A DNA stretch of 46,701 bases, from contig CAMDOT010000018.1 in assembly GCA_945903635.1 (NCBI GenBank), positions 1-46,701 on the forward strand. Direction: 5' to 3'. This stretch comes from Rhizobium sp. Q54 (GTDB lineage: Bacteria > Pseudomonadota > Alphaproteobacteria > Reyranellales > Reyranellaceae). Of the stretch, positions 17,518-28,870 are shown piece by piece. Both the position numbers and the translations under genes were made by a program. Each line of letters opens with the position of its first letter. Position 1 is the first letter of the stretch. The notes under the pieces were generated by a model, which was not told where the DNA came from, did not search any database, and worked only from the letters and a program-made list of their open reading frames with translations.

Positions 17518-18477
17518 ATGGCTTCGAGGGTCTGTCCGCTGAATGCCTGTTTACCCGTCGTCTTCGCCCTGCTCATTGTTACCGGGGCAAGCGCTCAGGT
17601 CATTGTAAAGCAGCCGGCAGACGTGACCGACGTACGGTCAATCTCCCATGTGAACGCAGGCCCGCCCAAGGGAGCCGTGGGCGTCACCCTCTGGGGCTCG
17701 CATTACCAACTGCAACCCACAGAGGACCGGACCCTCGAAAATAACACCGGTTTCGCGCCACCAGACCCCAGGGCCAGCTACCAGCTCTCGGTGGCCCCGG
17801 CTTCGCCCGGGGCCACGGGTATCCAGGCCCACGGCGGCGAGATCGGGATCAACATCCAAAGCACCAGCATCGCCTCCAATCTCGCCAGCAAGTTTGACCT
17901 CGGCACCATCGTGCTGGGCGCCAATTTGCCGGCACCGGTTCAGCCCTTCGCGTCCGGCAAGAAGGCGAAATACTCCTTCGCCGCAAGAATCCCGCGGTCC
18001 GGGCAAACCAACCGGGGCGTGTCCCAGGTCGTGGCGTACTACAGCCTTCGCGACAGGGTTCACAACCAGAGCTTCTGGTTCGGTATGGTGGTGTTCGATT
18101 CGCGTGGCTGGTCCTACCAAAGCAGCCATGGTCTCGAGCGCGTGATGTGGGACAAGGGAACCAACCGGCCGATCGTCCAGGCAACCGCGGCACACTCGAA
18201 TAACCTGCTCGACCGCCTCTACCCGACCACTGCATTCGCCGGACAGCCGTTTTCCGACAGGCGCTCCTACACGTTCGCGATAGGGGCACCGCAAGTGGGG
18301 GCGGCCATTTCCCTGATGAAGTCGAGATATCCGGCCCTCGCGGCGAAGTTCTCCGACGATCCCGCGGACTACGAGATTCGCCATATCAATCTGAATCCGG
18401 AGATCTACGCTCCCCAAGGGGCATTCGCCCAGATCGGAATATCCGTGATCGATTGGCAACTGGAGATCGTCCCGTAG
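17518..18477 (+). CDS. Secreted protein of unknown function
   Basis: A ~319-residue protein with a signal peptide (ACLPVVFALLIVTGASAQ) followed by a predominantly beta-type, aromatic-rich mature part. I see SHVNAGPPKG, VAYYSLRDRVHNQSFWFGMVVFDSRGW and a C-terminal GISVIDWQLEIVP. I do not recognise the family. ATG at 17518 is preferred because it places the signal peptide at the N-terminus. ATG at 17473 would add 15 polar residues and remains possible. It is convergent with the giant RTX protease gene, 28 bp away. Confidence 0.7.
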   Translation: MASRVCPLNACLPVVFALLIVTGASAQVIVKQPADVTDVRSISHVNAGPPKGAVGVTLWGSHYQLQPTEDRTLENNTGFAPPDPRASYQLSVAPASPGATGIQAHGGEIGINIQSTSIASNLASKFDLGTIVLGANLPAPVQPFASGKKAKYSFAARIPRSGQTNRGVSQVVAYYSLRDRVHNQSFWFGMVVFDSRGWSYQSSHGLERVMWDKGTNRPIVQATAAHSNNLLDRLYPTTAFAGQPFSDRRSYTFAIGAPQVGAAISLMKSRYPALAAKFSDDPADYEIRHINLNPEIYAPQGAFAQIGISVIDWQLEIVP

Positions 18478-18505
18478 TTGGTCCGATATCCGAACCGGAA
18501 CGGGT

Positions 18506-21500
18506 CTAGGCGAAGAGGAAGTCTGCATTTGAGAGGCTGGACGTCACCACGCCGATCAGGGTGATCGTGCTGGTCGTGCCGCCGTTCGAATAGAACAGCG
18601 TCGTGGAGTTGAAGCCCAGGTTGCCGGGATCCCACTCGAATGTCGTGAAGTCGGAGAAGGAGTGGACCGCGCTGACGGTCGAGAAATCCAGCTTCTCCCC
18701 GTTGGCGTCGAAGGAGTGGATCGTGTCGGCGCCCCAGCTGGTGGCGTCATAGACGTACCGGTCCAATCCCGCTTCGCCGATCATCAGGTCGTTGCCGGTG
18801 CCGCCGGTCAGCCTGTCCGCGCCGCTGCCGCCGTAGAGGGCATCGTCGCCGTTTTGACCCAGCAACAGATCGTCGCCGTTGCCGCCGATCAGCGTGTCGA
18901 TGGCGCCACCGCCAGCCAGCGTGTCGTTGCCGTCGCCACCGTCGAGGAAGTCGATGAGGGCCGAGCCGGTGAGGGTGTCGATGCCATCCAGGCCGTAGAT
19001 GTAGACACCGGTGCTCTGGCTGGCGGCATTGAATGTATCATTGCCGGCATTGCCCCGGGCCCATTCGACGGACGCCGTGCCCATGTTCAGGTTGACCGCG
19101 GTGACGGTCTGCACGACCGCCGAGTCGAAGCCCGCGCCCCCCGAGATATTGACGTCTAGGCTGTCGATCACCAGATAGTCATCGCCATTGCCACCGGCCA
19201 GCGTGTCGGCGCCGCTGCCGCCGGTCAGCGAGTCGTTGCCGTCGCCGCCGTCGAGGACGTCCGCGAAGGCCGAGCCGGTGATCGTATCCAGGCCGCCCAG
19301 GCCGTAGACGGAGACGCCGACGCTTTGGCTGCTGGCGTCGAAGATATCATTGTCGCGGCTGCCGTGGGCCCATTCGATGGAACTCGTTCCCATGTTGAGA
19401 CTGACTGCGGTAAACTCATTGACGAGGGCCGAATCGAAGCCAGCCCCGCCGTCAATGGTGACATCGGAACCGTCGATCAGCAGGGTGTCGTCGCCATTGC
19501 CGCCGATCAGCGTGTCCGCACCGTTGGCGCCGGCCAGACGGTCGTTGCCGTCACCGCCGTCCAGGTAATCGCCGAGGGCCGAGCCGACGAGGTCGTCGGC
19601 GCCTCCCATACCGTAGATGTAGACAGCAGCAGCCGGACCCTCACTGGCAAAACTGGACGCGCCGATTATGTCGTTGCCGGTATTGCCTTGGGCCCATTCT
19701 ATGGATGCCTGCCACAAGTTGAGATTGACCCCCGTGCCGGTCCGGACGAAGAGCGAGTCGAACCCGGCACCGCCGTTGATGTTGAAATCGGAACTGTCGA
19801 TCATCAGGATATCGTTGCCGTCGCCGCCTGCCATCGTGTCGTTGCCGTCGCCACCGTCGAGGAAGTCGCCAAAGGCCGAGCCCGTGATCTTGTCGGCGCC
19901 GCCCAGGCCATAGATGAAGACGCCGGCGTTCTGGCTGGCGGCATTGAAGATATCGCCTTCGAAGTTCCCCTGGGCCCATTCGACGGAGGCCGCTCCCAGG
20001 TTGAGATTGACCGCGGAGCGGGTCTGGACGATCGCCGAATCGAAGCCGGCGCCGCCGGCAATGCCGACGTCGGAGCTGTCGATCAACAGGCTGTCGTCGC
20101 CACTACCGCCGATCAGGCTGTCGTTCCCGGCGCCACCGGCCAGCGTGTCGTTGCCGTCGCCGCCGTCGAGGAAGTCGGCGAAGGCCGAGCCGGTGATGGT
20201 GTCGGCGCCGCCCAGACCGTAGATGTAGACGCCGACGCTCTGGCGCGCGGCGACTAGGACATCATTGCCGGCGTTGCCCTGGGCCCACTCAATGGAGGTG
20301 CTCCTGAGGTCGAGCGTCACGGCCGTGCCGGTCTGGACGAATGCCGAATCGAAGCCGGTGCCGCCAGAGATGTCGATGTCTTGGCTATCGATCCGCAGGG
20401 TGTCGTCGCCCGCGCCGGCGATCAAGGTGTCGTCGCCGTGTCCACCCTCGAGGACATTGTTGCCGGCGTTTCCGATGATCGTGTTGTCTTCACTATTGCC
20501 TGTACCGCTGATATTCGCGATGCCGGTCAGGGTCAGGTTCTCGATATTGCTCCCCAGCGTGAAGCTGACGGACGCCTGCACCATGTCGGTGCCGGCCCCT
20601 GCGTTCTCCGTGGCGGTGTCTCCGGCATTGTCGACGAGGTAGGTGTCCTTGCCGGCGCCGCCCGCCATCGCGTCGGCGCCGAGCCCACCGTCCAAAACAT
20701 TATTGCCGGCGTTGCCGGTGATCGCGTTGTTCGCACTATTGCCCGTGCCATTGAGCGTTGAGCTACCTATCAGGATCAGGTTTTCGAGATTGTTGCCCAG
20801 GATGTAATTGATCGATGCGTGCACCGTGTCAGTGCCGGCCCCTGCATTCTCCGTAATGGTGTCGCCGGCATTATTGACGACATAAGTGTCGTTGCCGGCG
20901 TCGCCCGCCATCGCGTCGGCACCGGCCCCACCGTCGAGGATATTGTTGCCGGCGTTGCCGGTGATCGTGTTGTTCGCGCTGTTACCGGTGCCGTTGATAT
21001 CCGCGCTGCCGGTCAGGATCAGGTTCTCAAGATTGCTGCCCAGGGTGTAGCCGATCGACGCCTGGGCCGTGTCGGTGCCGGCCCCTGCGACCTCCATGAC
21101 GGCGTCGCCGACGTTGTCGACGAGGTAGGTGTCGTTGCCGGTGCCGCCGGCCATCGTGTCGGCGCCGGCGCCGCCATCGAGGACATTGTTGCCGGCGTTG
21201 CCGGTGATCGTGTTGTTCGCGCTATTGCCCGTGCCTTTGAGATCCGCGCTGCCGGTCAGGGTCAGGTTCTCGATATTGCCACCTAGCGTGAAGCTGACCG
21301 ATGCCAGTACGGTGTCGGTGCCGGCTCCGGCATTCTCCGTGGCGGTGTCGCCCGCGTTGTCGACGAGGTAGGTGTCGTTGCCGGCGCCCCCGGCCATCGC
21401 GTCGGCGCCGAGCCCGCCGTTCAGCGCATCGTCGCCGTCGCCACCGTCGAGGGAATCGGCGAAAGCCGAGCCGGTGATCGTGTCGGCGCCGCCCAGGCCG

Positions 21501-24500
21501 TAGATGAGGACGCCGACAGTTTGGCTGGCGGCATTGAAGACATCATTGCCGGAGTTCCCTTGGGCCCGTTCGACGGAGGTCGCTCCCATGTTGAGATTGA
21601 CCGCGAAGCGGGTCTGGACGATCGCCGAATCGAAGCCGGCACCGCCGCTAACGCTCACATCGAAACTGTCGATCAGCAGGCTGTCGTCGCCATTGCCGGC
21701 GATCAGGGAGTCGCCGCCGGCGCCGCCGGTCAGCGTGTCGTTGCCGTCGCCGCCGTCGAGGAAGTCGACCAAGCCCGAGCCGGTGATCGTGTCGGCGCCG
21801 CCCAGGCCGTAGATGTAGACTCCGACGCTCTGGCGCGCGGCGTCGAACGTATCGTTTCCGGCGTTGCCTTCGACCCATTCGATGGAGGTGGTCCTCATGT
21901 CGAGCGTCACGGCCGTGCTGGTCTGGACGAATGCCGAATCGAAGCCGGCGCCGCCAGAGATGCCGACATCGGAACTGTCGATCCGCAGGGTGTCGTCGCC
22001 GTTGCCGCCGATCAGGGTGTCGGCACCGAGTCCACCCTCGAGCACATTGTTGCCGGCGTTTCCGGTGAGCGTGTTGTTTGCACTATTCCCCGTACCATTG
22101 ATATTCGTGCTGCCGGTCAGGGTCAGGTTCTCGAGATTGCCCGCCAGCGTGAAGCTGACCGACGCCTGCACCGTGTCGGCGCCGGCTCCGGCGTTCTCTG
22201 CGGCGGTGTCGCCGGCGTTGTCGACGAGGTAGGTGTCGTTGCCCAAGCCGCCGGCCATCGCATCGGCGCCGGCCCCACCATCGAGGACATTGTTGCCGGC
22301 GTTGCCGGTAATCGAGTTGTTCGCGCTGTTTCCCGTGCCGTTGACATTTGAACTCCCCGTCAGGGCGAGATTCTCGAGATTGCTGCCCAGGATGTAGCTG
22401 ATCGATGTCTGCACTGTGTCGGCGCCGGCGCCGGTGCCTTCCGTGATGGTGTCGCCGGCATTATCGATGACGTAAGTGTCGTTGCCGGCGCCGCCCGCCA
22501 TCGCGTCGGCGCTGGCCCCACCATCGAGGACATTGTTGCCGGCGTTGCCGGTGATCGCGTTGCCTGTGCTGTTGCCTGTGCCGTTGATATCCGCGCTGCC
22601 GGTCAGGGTCAGGTTCTCGAGAGTCTTGCCCAGCATGAAGCTGATTGCCGCCTGGACCGTATCGGTGCCGGCCCCTGCGACCTCCATGACGGCGTCGCCG
22701 GCGTTATCGACGATATAGGTGTCGTTGCCGATGCCGCCCGCCATCGCGTCGGCACCAGCGCCGCCATCGAGGACATTGTTGCCGGTGTTGCCGGTGACGG
22801 TATTGTTGCCCGAATTGCCGGTGCCGTTGATGTTACCCGAGCTGGTGAGGGTCAGATTCTCCAGGTTGTTGCCCAGCGTGAAGCTGACCGATGCCTGGAC
22901 CATGTCGGTGCCGGCATCTGCATTCTCCGCGACGGTGTCTCCGGCGTTGTCGACGATGTAGGTGTCCTTGCCGGCGCCGCCTGCCATCGCGTCGGCGCCA
23001 GCACCACCATCGAGGACATTGTTGCCGATGTTGCCGGCGATTGTGTTGTTAGCGCCATTGCCTGTGCCATAGAGGGTTGATCTACCTGTCAGGATCAGGT
23101 TCTCGAGATTGCTGCCCAGGATGTAGCTGATCGATGCCTGCACCGTGTCGGTCCCGGCAGCCGCATTCTCCGTGATGGCGTCGCCGGCATTGTTGACGAG
23201 GTAGGTGTCGTTGCCGGCGCCGCCCGCCATCGCGTCAACGCCGAGCCCACCGTCCAGGACATTGTTGCCGGTGTTGCCGGTAATCGTATTGTTTTCACTG
23301 CTGCCGGTGCCATTGAGGTCCGCGCTGCCGATCAGGGTCAGGTTCTCGAAGTTTTTGCCCAGCGTGAAGCTGATTGACGTCAGCACCGTGTCGGTACCGG
23401 ACCCAGTGTTCTCTGTAGCGGTGTCTCCGGCATTGTCGACGTTATAGGTGTCGTTGCCGGCGCCGCCAGCCATCGCGTCGGCGCCAAGCCCGCCATCCAG
23501 GATATTGTTGCCGGCATTGCCGGTGATCGTGTTGTTTACACTGCTGCCCGTGGCATTGAGATCCGCACTGCCGATCAGGGTCAGGTTCTCGAGATTGCTC
23601 CCTAAGATGTAGCTGATCGATGCCTGGACCGTATCGGTGCCGGCTCCAGCGTTCTCGGTGGCGGTGTCTCCGGCGTTGTCGACGATATAGGTGTCGTTGC
23701 CGGCGCCGCCTGCCATCGCGTCGACGCCGAGCCCGCCGTCCAAGATGTTATGGCCGGCGTTGGCGGTGATCGTATTGTCGCCCGAGTTGCCGGTGCCGTT
23801 AATGTTACCCGAGCCGGCGAGGGTCAGATTCTCCAGGTTGTTGCCCAGCGTGAAGCTGATCGACGCCTGGACCGTATCGGTGCCAGCCCCGGCGCTCTCC
23901 GTGGCGGTGTCGCCAGCGTTGTCGATGACATAGGTGTCGTTACCGGCGCCGCCCGCCATCGTGTCGGCGCCGCCACCACCATTGAGGATGTTGTTGCCGG
24001 CGTTGCCGGTGATCGTGTTGCCTGCGCTGTTGCCTGTGCCGGTGAGGTCCACGCTGCCGGTCAGCGTCAGGTTCTCGAGATTGTTGCCCAGGGTGAAGCT
24101 GACCGACGCCTGCACCGTGTCGGTGCCGGCGCCTGCGCTCTCCGCGGTGGTGTCGCCGGCATTATCGACGAGGTAGATGTCGTTGCCGGCACCGCCGGCC
24201 ATCGCGTCAGCTCCGGCGGCGCCGTCGAGGACATTGTTGCCGGCGTTTCCGGTGATCGTATTGTCACCGCTGTTGCCGGTGCCGTTGATGTTGGCCGAGC
24301 CGGTCAGCATCAGGTTCTCGAGATTGTTGCTCAGAGTGTAGGTGAACGATGCCTGCACCGTGTCGGTGCCAGCTCCGGCATTCTCTGTAATGGTGTCGCC
24401 GGCGTTGTCGACGACATAGCTGTCGTTGCCGGCGCCGCCGGCCATCGAATCTGCCCCGGCGCCACCATCGAGGGCATTGTTGCCGGTGTTGCCGATGATC

Positions 24501-27136
24501 GTGTTGTCTGCGCCGTTGCCGTTGCCGTTGATATTGCCCGAGCCGGTCAGCGTCAGGCTCTCGAGATTGTTGCTCAGAGTGTAGCTGAACGATGCCTGCA
24601 CCATATCGGTGCCGGATTCTGCATTCTCGCTGACGGTGTCGCCGGCATTGTCGATGACATAGGTGTCGTTGCCCGTGCCGCCGGCCATCGAATCTGCCCC
24701 GGCGGCGCCGTCCAGGATATTGTTGCCGGCGTTGCCGATGATCGAATTGTCACCGCTGTTGCCGATGCCGTTGATGTTGCCCGAGCCGATCAGCGTCAAG
24801 CTCTCGAGATTGTTGCTCAGAGTGTAGCTGAACGATGCCTGAACCGTATCTGTGCCGGCCCCCGCGCTCTCCGTTATGGCGTCGCCGGCATTGTCGACCA
24901 CATAGGTGTCGTTGCCGGTGCCGCCCGCCATCGCGTCGGCGCCGAGCCCGCCGTCCAGGATATTGTTGCCGGTATTGCCGGCGATCGAATTGTCACCGCT
25001 GTTGCCGGTGCCGTTGATGTTGGCCGAGCCGGTCAGCGTCAGGCTCTCGAGATTGTTGCTCAGAGTGTAGCTGAACGATGCCTGCACCATATCGGCGCCG
25101 GCTCCCGCGCTCTCCGCGATGGAGTCGCCGACATTGTCGACGACATAGGTGTCGTTGCCGGTGCCGCCGCTCATCGCGTCGGCGCCGAGCCCGCCGTCCA
25201 GGATATTGTTGCCAGAGTTGCCGGTGATCGTATTGTCTGCGCTGTTGCCGGTACCGTTGATATTCGAGCCGCCGGTCAGGGTCAGATTCTCGAGATTGCT
25301 GTTTAGGGTGTAGCTGAACGATATCTGCACCGTGTCGGTGCCTGCTCCGGCATTCTCCGTAATTGCGTCGCCAGCATTGTCGACGAGGTAAGTGTCGTTG
25401 CCGGTGCCGCCGGCCATCGCGTCGGCGCCGAGCCCGCCGTCCAGGATATTATTGCCGGCGTTGCCGGTGATCGTGTTGTCTGCGCTGTTGCCGGTACCGT
25501 TGATGTTCGCGCCGCCGGTCAGCGTCAGGTTCTCGAGATTGTTGCCCAGAGTGTAACTGGCCGACGCCTGCACCGTATCGGCGGTGCCTGCTCCGGCATT
25601 CTCCGTGACGGTGTCGCCGGGATTATCGACGATATAGGTGTCGTTGCCGGCGCCGCCCGCCATCGAGTCTGCCCCGGCTCCGCCGTCGAGGACATTGTTG
25701 CCGGAGTTGCCGACGATCGTGTTGTCTGCACTGTTGCCCGTGCCGTCGATGTTGGCCGAGCCGGTCAGCGTCAGGTTTTCGAGATTGTTGCCCAGAGTAT
25801 AGCTGAACGAAACCTGCACCGTGTCGGCGCCTGCCCCTGCATTCTCCGTGATGGTGTCGCTGGCAATGTCGACGATGTAGGTGTCGTTGCCGGTGCCGCC
25901 GGCCATGGAATCTGCACCGCCGCCGCCGTCGAGGATGTTGTCGGCAGAGTTCCCCAAGATTGTGTCGGAGCCCGAGCCGCCTTTCGCGTTTTCAATGATG
26001 CAGTTGAAGGCGATACCAACATTGCTCGTCATCCCGTTGACGGACGAATAACTTCCGGGGGTCAGATTGATCGTTTGCGGGCCGCCGTAACCTGAGCAGT
26101 CCAGCGTGTCGATTCCGCCGCCATCCCAAATGGAATAGATCGGATTCGCATTCAGGGAGAAATCATAGATGGCCTTTGCCGGATCGTTCGCGGCCAGATT
26201 GCAGTTATAGCCATAAATGGTATTGGCGGTGCGCGTGGTCATATCCGCGCCGTAGATGGCTTGGATCGCCGCTATGTCGTCCACCATCGGCGTGGAAGAG
26301 TAAAGGCGACTGAGAAAAGTGCCGTCCTGCTGCCAGCCGGAGCCAAGCTGATATCCGCCAAAGTAGGACATGATCGTGTATTGACGATTGTCCTGGGCAT
26401 ATTCGGCGTACGGAATGTACGTGATCGGATTGCCGTTGGCGTTGTAACTGCCGGGATGACTAAGGCCGAGCGCATGGCCGACCTCGTGCATGTACGTTTG
26501 GAAGCCGTAGCCCCCGAAGTACATGTCACTGTCCTGGTCGTGCGACGTCCAGCCGCTGTTAAACCAGATTTCATCCCGCGTCAGATTGTAGTTGGTTGTT
26601 CCGTAGACGCCGGTTCCGGCATAGCTGAGGGATGGCGCCGCGTACGTTCCGTCCCCATCTGTCTCAGTGGCATATTCGAACTGAATTTGGCCGTACGCCG
26701 CAGTGGCAGTCTGGGTGAGACTGCGCGCGATCAAATCATCCCAAAGCTCGAACGCGAGAGCGGCCCGGCTTTGCTGCAGCGACGTCATTGTCGTTTTATA
26801 AAAAGCCTCGAAGCTGCCGGAAGCATAAGGGGTCCCGCCAATGTAATAGTTTATGGCTCCTGCTCCGCCCCACGACCACGTCGTGCCTTCGAAAGAGCCA
26901 CCCCACTGCGTCCGAAGTTGGTAAATGATTTGCGACTGATTAAAGACCGGTGGCGCGCTGACGATGTCTAACAAGCTATCGACATTGGACACGGAGATGT
27001 CGCTATCGGGTGTGGTCAAACTTTCGGCATGTCTGGCATCGGCAGCATCGGCCTCTGCAAGACGGTCAACGGCACTCTCAGCAGGCCCTTGAAGTCCATC
27101 GATGTCGGGATCACCTGACGGTTTGATGATTCCCAT
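18506..27136 (-). CDS. Giant serralysin-type metalloprotease with RTX repeats
   Basis: A 2876-residue type I secretion substrate without a Sec signal. An N-terminal M10/serralysin-like protease domain (~residues 60-330) carries the zinc site [11 protein letters not shown] (217-227) and the Met-turn IMSYF (M256). From about residue 390 onward are Ca-binding RTX nonapeptides (GGxGxDxxx) in two module types. Module A is 81 residues (..[16 protein letters not shown]../..[19 protein letters not shown]..), about 20 copies. Module B is ~100 residues (..[17 protein letters not shown]../..[15 protein letters not shown]..), 7 copies. The C-terminus ends SNADFLFA. Family members are ~480 residues, so this is an extreme extension. 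The active site appears intact. No T1SS genes lie nearby. Confidence 0.9.
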   Translation of the reverse strand: MGIIKPSGDPDIDGLQGPAESAVDRLAEADAADARHAESLTTPDSDISVSNVDSLLDIVSAPPVFNQSQIIYQLRTQWGGSFEGTTWSWGGAGAINYYIGGTPYASGSFEAFYKTTMTSLQQSRAALAFELWDDLIARSLTQTATAAYGQIQFEYATETDGDGTYAAPSLSYAGTGVYGTTNYNLTRDEIWFNSGWTSHDQDSDMYFGGYGFQTYMHEVGHALGLSHPGSYNANGNPITYIPYAEYAQDNRQYTIMSYFGGYQLGSGWQQDGTFLSRLYSSTPMVDDIAAIQAIYGADMTTRTANTIYGYNCNLAANDPAKAIYDFSLNANPIYSIWDGGGIDTLDCSGYGGPQTINLTPGSYSSVNGMTSNVGIAFNCIIENAKGGSGSDTILGNSADNILDGGGGADSMAGGTGNDTYIVDIASDTITENAGAGADTVQVSFSYTLGNNLENLTLTGSANIDGTGNSADNTIVGNSGNNVLDGGAGADSMAGGAGNDTYIVDNPGDTVTENAGAGTADTVQASASYTLGNNLENLTLTGGANINGTGNSADNTITGNAGNNILDGGLGADAMAGGTGNDTYLVDNAGDAITENAGAGTDTVQISFSYTLNSNLENLTLTGGSNINGTGNSADNTITGNSGNNILDGGLGADAMSGGTGNDTYVVDNVGDSIAESAGAGADMVQASFSYTLSNNLESLTLTGSANINGTGNSGDNSIAGNTGNNILDGGLGADAMAGGTGNDTYVVDNAGDAITESAGAGTDTVQASFSYTLSNNLESLTLIGSGNINGIGNSGDNSIIGNAGNNILDGAAGADSMAGGTGNDTYVIDNAGDTVSENAESGTDMVQASFSYTLSNNLESLTLTGSGNINGNGNGADNTIIGNTGNNALDGGAGADSMAGGAGNDSYVVDNAGDTITENAGAGTDTVQASFTYTLSNNLENLMLTGSANINGTGNSGDNTITGNAGNNVLDGAAGADAMAGGAGNDIYLVDNAGDTTAESAGAGTDTVQASVSFTLGNNLENLTLTGSVDLTGTGNSAGNTITGNAGNNILNGGGGADTMAGGAGNDTYVIDNAGDTATESAGAGTDTVQASISFTLGNNLENLTLAGSGNINGTGNSGDNTITANAGHNILDGGLGVDAMAGGAGNDTYIVDNAGDTATENAGAGTDTVQASISYILGSNLENLTLIGSADLNATGSSVNNTITGNAGNNILDGGLGADAMAGGAGNDTYNVDNAGDTATENTGSGTDTVLTSISFTLGKNFENLTLIGSADLNGTGSSENNTITGNTGNNVLDGGLGVDAMAGGAGNDTYLVNNAGDAITENAAAGTDTVQASISYILGSNLENLILTGRSTLYGTGNGANNTIAGNIGNNVLDGGAGADAMAGGAGKDTYIVDNAGDTVAENADAGTDMVQASVSFTLGNNLENLTLTSSGNINGTGNSGNNTVTGNTGNNVLDGGAGADAMAGGIGNDTYIVDNAGDAVMEVAGAGTDTVQAAISFMLGKTLENLTLTGSADINGTGNSTGNAITGNAGNNVLDGGASADAMAGGAGNDTYVIDNAGDTITEGTGAGADTVQTSISYILGSNLENLALTGSSNVNGTGNSANNSITGNAGNNVLDGGAGADAMAGGLGNDTYLVDNAGDTAAENAGAGADTVQASVSFTLAGNLENLTLTGSTNINGTGNSANNTLTGNAGNNVLEGGLGADTLIGGNGDDTLRIDSSDVGISGGAGFDSAFVQTSTAVTLDMRTTSIEWVEGNAGNDTFDAARQSVGVYIYGLGGADTITGSGLVDFLDGGDGNDTLTGGAGGDSLIAGNGDDSLLIDSFDVSVSGGAGFDSAIVQTRFAVNLNMGATSVERAQGNSGNDVFNAASQTVGVLIYGLGGADTITGSAFADSLDGGDGDDALNGGLGADAMAGGAGNDTYLVDNAGDTATENAGAGTDTVLASVSFTLGGNIENLTLTGSADLKGTGNSANNTITGNAGNNVLDGGAGADTMAGGTGNDTYLVDNVGDAVMEVAGAGTDTAQASIGYTLGSNLENLILTGSADINGTGNSANNTITGNAGNNILDGGAGADAMAGDAGNDTYVVNNAGDTITENAGAGTDTVHASINYILGNNLENLILIGSSTLNGTGNSANNAITGNAGNNVLDGGLGADAMAGGAGKDTYLVDNAGDTATENAGAGTDMVQASVSFTLGSNIENLTLTGIANISGTGNSEDNTIIGNAGNNVLEGGHGDDTLIAGAGDDTLRIDSQDIDISGGTGFDSAFVQTGTAVTLDLRSTSIEWAQGNAGNDVLVAARQSVGVYIYGLGGADTITGSAFADFLDGGDGNDTLAGGAGNDSLIGGSGDDSLLIDSSDVGIAGGAGFDSAIVQTRSAVNLNLGAASVEWAQGNFEGDIFNAASQNAGVFIYGLGGADKITGSAFGDFLDGGDGNDTMAGGDGNDILMIDSSDFNINGGAGFDSLFVRTGTGVNLNLWQASIEWAQGNTGNDIIGASSFASEGPAAAVYIYGMGGADDLVGSALGDYLDGGDGNDRLAGANGADTLIGGNGDDTLLIDGSDVTIDGGAGFDSALVNEFTAVSLNMGTSSIEWAHGSRDNDIFDASSQSVGVSVYGLGGLDTITGSAFADVLDGGDGNDSLTGGSGADTLAGGNGDDYLVIDSLDVNISGGAGFDSAVVQTVTAVNLNMGTASVEWARGNAGNDTFNAASQSTGVYIYGLDGIDTLTGSALIDFLDGGDGNDTLAGGGAIDTLIGGNGDDLLLGQNGDDALYGGSGADRLTGGTGNDLMIGEAGLDRYVYDATSWGADTIHSFDANGEKLDFSTVSAVHSFSDFTTFEWDPGNLGFNSTTLFYSNGGTTSTITLIGVVTSSLSNADFLFA
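18900..20450 (-). repeat. Module B repeats of the RTX protease (five copies)
   Basis: Five ~100-residue units encoding a conserved block from IDSSDV to [18 protein letters not shown]. Two further copies lie at about 21,420-22,050 between the two module A blocks. Each unit combines a non-RTX beta segment with RTX nonapeptides. Confidence 0.65.
22050..25960 (-). repeat. 16-copy 243-bp coding repeat array (module A, first block)
   Basis: Sixteen tandem 243-bp units encode module A of the RTX protease. The period is exact over most of the array. A second block of four units lies at about 20,450-21,420, separated from this one by two copies of module B. The units differ at scattered positions, so the array is old or under diversification, not a fresh amplification. 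Confidence 0.8.
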
Positions 27137-27370
27137 CGCTAGCCCTTTGGCCCGTCAAACGGCAATTCGCCAAAGTCACTACCGACTGCGTCCCCTCGTG
27201 ACATTGACCTAGGCCCCCAAGCCCACACTTCAGGGACGTAATTCCACTCTCCGATGCATCTCAAGTCAAGTCGGGCGCGATTTTGACCGAGATTGCAACT
27301 CCAGGGAGAGAGCAAGAGGCCCGGGCCCGCGAAGGCACCGAGCGAGAGCTAAGGCGGCACGGTCGGTAGC

Positions 27371-27430
27371 GAACAACGCTGTACAACTTGAACACGAACA
27401 GAATCAAAGACGATTGGGCGTCTTTTTTGC
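27371..27430 (+). repeat. Imperfect direct repeat, copy B
   Basis: The partner of 11641-11700, 15,730 bp downstream and in the same orientation, with 49/60 identical positions. It is 235 bp upstream of the RTX protease start but oriented away from it. It contains an intact terminator-like hairpin that is degraded in copy A. Confidence 0.65.
27406..27428 (+). terminator. Rho-independent terminator-like hairpin
   Basis: AAAGACG (27406-27412), loop ATTGGG and CGTCTTT (27419-27425) continue into further T residues to 27428. It reads on the plus strand although no plus-strand gene lies just before it. The rest of 27137-27720 has no convincing gene; the 14-mer AAACGCCCCGATTG occurs twice, at 27438 and 27599. 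Confidence 0.5.
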
Positions 27431-27720
27431 GTGCTTGAAACGCCCCGATTGCGGGCTTTTTCAGAGGGCAGTTTTTGAAAAATGCGATTTGGCGCGATTC
27501 AACGCGATCTGATGTCCAAAAAGCCGATTAGTCCCCAAATTCAAGCCACGATATTTATGCGTCTCCTGCCATAATCTGGTTCCGGTTGGCGGGTATCAAA
27601 CGCCCCGATTGGGCGGGAACGAGTGAACCCGTGGACCGTTTCAATCGCTTCGGCGGGGACTGCAAGTTTGGGCTCCCGCCAAATCCCCGGCCGCGCCGGG
27701 CACAACCGAGAGGAATGACA

Positions 27721-28206
27721 ATGTTGCGATCAGTTCTGGCGACGGCAAGTGCCGCACTCTTGCTCGTGGCCGCCGCAGGCGGGGCCCAGGCTCAGACCGC
27801 CGGCAAGTCCGGTGCCAATGTCGGCTCGCTGACCTGCACGGTCGCGGGCGGCATGGGTTTCATCTTCGGATCGTCCAAGGACCTGAGCTGCCTGTTCACC
27901 CGTACTGACGGCGTCGCCGAGAAGTATACCGGCAGCGTCAAGAAATTCGGCGTCGATCTCGGCTTCACCAAGGAAGCGCAGATGGTGTGGCTGGTGTTCG
28001 CGCCCGGCAGCATTGCTCCGGGGGCCCTGACCGGCGGCTATGTCGGCGCCACGGCGTCGGCCACGGTCGGCGTCGGCGTGGGCGCCAACGTGCTGATCGG
28101 TGGCGGCAGCGGGCAGATCACCCTGCAGCCGGTCAGCGTCGAAGGCAGCAAGGGCCTGAACGTTGCCGCGGGCCTGGCCGAGGTCGCGCTCCAGTACGTC
28201 AAGTAA
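27721..28206 (+). CDS. DUF992-family secreted protein
   Basis: A 161-residue protein with a signal peptide (LRSVLATASAALLLVAAAGGAQA) and a glycine-rich mature part matching the DUF992 family of alphaproteobacteria. The pattern is VGSLTCTVAGGMGFIFGSSKDLSCLFTR, then KFGVDLGFTK, then VGVGVGANVLIGG. Two cysteines may form a disulfide. The function is not known. ATG at 27721 is preferred over ATG at 27715 because GAGAGGA lies 7 bp upstream of it. A strong terminator follows, so it is probably monocistronic. Confidence 0.85.
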   Translation: MLRSVLATASAALLLVAAAGGAQAQTAGKSGANVGSLTCTVAGGMGFIFGSSKDLSCLFTRTDGVAEKYTGSVKKFGVDLGFTKEAQMVWLVFAPGSIAPGALTGGYVGATASATVGVGVGANVLIGGGSGQITLQPVSVEGSKGLNVAAGLAEVALQYVK

Positions 28207-28227
28207 GCGACGCGTCGATACGTTATG

Positions 28228-28257
28228 GCCCGCCGGCAGTCTGCCGGCGGGCTTTTT
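28228..28257 (+). terminator. Strong rho-independent terminator
   Basis: A 10-bp GC stem, GCCCGCCGGC (28228-28237) with GCCGGCGGGC (28243-28252), has a 5-nt loop and is followed by TTTTT (28253-28257). It lies 22 bp after the DUF992 stop codon. Confidence 0.92.
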
Positions 28258-28325
28258 CGTGGGCCAGTTTCGGGGTCTGCCGTGTTCGTCGGCCTGCCGT
28301 GGCGCTTGCCGGCAGCCCGCCGGTC

Positions 28326-28340
28326 GGGTCAACTTGACCC
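28326..28340. promoter_or_regulatory. Near-palindrome before the first gene of the fdhD cluster
   Basis: GGGTCAA-C-TTGACCC has perfect 7-bp arms and ends 4 bp before the ATG at 28345. There is no ribosome site in this interval, so the structure may be an operator or may control translation. Confidence 0.4.
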
Positions 28341-28344
28341 CATC

Positions 28345-28869
28345 ATGCCCACTGCCGCCGAGACCCTGATCGCCCGCCTGCAGGCCGACTGCACCGCCGC
28401 CGAAGCGGCCGAGCGGTCGGTGCGCGCCAGTGTCGAGGCGCAGATCAAGGCCGCCGAGCAGGCCCGCGCCTTCGCCTGGCGGCGGCTGAGCGCGCTGTCG
28501 GATATGGCCCGCATTGCCGCCCTCGAACCCGATCGCGAGCTTGCCGTCGAGCGCCAGCTCGAGGCGCTGTTCCGCGAGATCGGCTGGATCGAGGGCGGCC
28601 TGGCCGAACTGGGCGAGGGCGCCCGTCCGCTGGTCGACTGGCTGCGGCCGATCGCCGAGGCGCTGCATGCCGAAGCCCACCCCCTTCCGGCCGGTGCTGC
28701 CCAGACCGAGGCGCCTGCGGCGGCCGACGCACCGCTCGGCGATCCCATACTCGCCGATCCCATCGCGGCGTTTCGGGCTTTCGAGGCCTGGTACGAGGCC
28801 GAGCGCGGCGCGCCGTTTCTGCAGGTCTATGAGCGCTACATGCCGGCGACGCCGGTCGTCGAATTCTAG
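28345..28869 (+). CDS. Coiled-coil protein of unknown function
   Basis: A 174-residue protein, Ala/Glu-rich. The N-terminal ~115 residues are mostly helical with heptad-like spacing (ETLIARLQADCTAAEAAER, RQLEALFREIGWIEGGLAEL). A Pro/Ala linker and a short conserved-looking tail (FRAFEAWYEAERGAPFLQVYERYM) follow. No signal peptide. The family is not recognised. It is one base from the next gene and runs into fdhD, so it probably belongs to the formate dehydrogenase maturation operon. No ribosome site is visible before the ATG. Confidence 0.65.
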   Translation: MPTAAETLIARLQADCTAAEAAERSVRASVEAQIKAAEQARAFAWRRLSALSDMARIAALEPDRELAVERQLEALFREIGWIEGGLAELGEGARPLVDWLRPIAEALHAEAHPLPAGAAQTEAPAAADAPLGDPILADPIAAFRAFEAWYEAERGAPFLQVYERYMPATPVVEF

Positions 28870-28870
28870 A

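Noticed and set aside
23750-25306. A repetitive 518-codon plus-strand frame inside the RTX gene
   Set aside because: Its regular period comes from the 243-bp RTX repeats on the other strand. The minus strand gives classical GGxGxD repeats and a single 2876-residue protein.
20450-25960. Regular tandem repeats that could suggest a CRISPR array
   Set aside because: The period is 243 bp with no unique spacers and the sequence is continuously coding for RTX modules. No cas genes are present.
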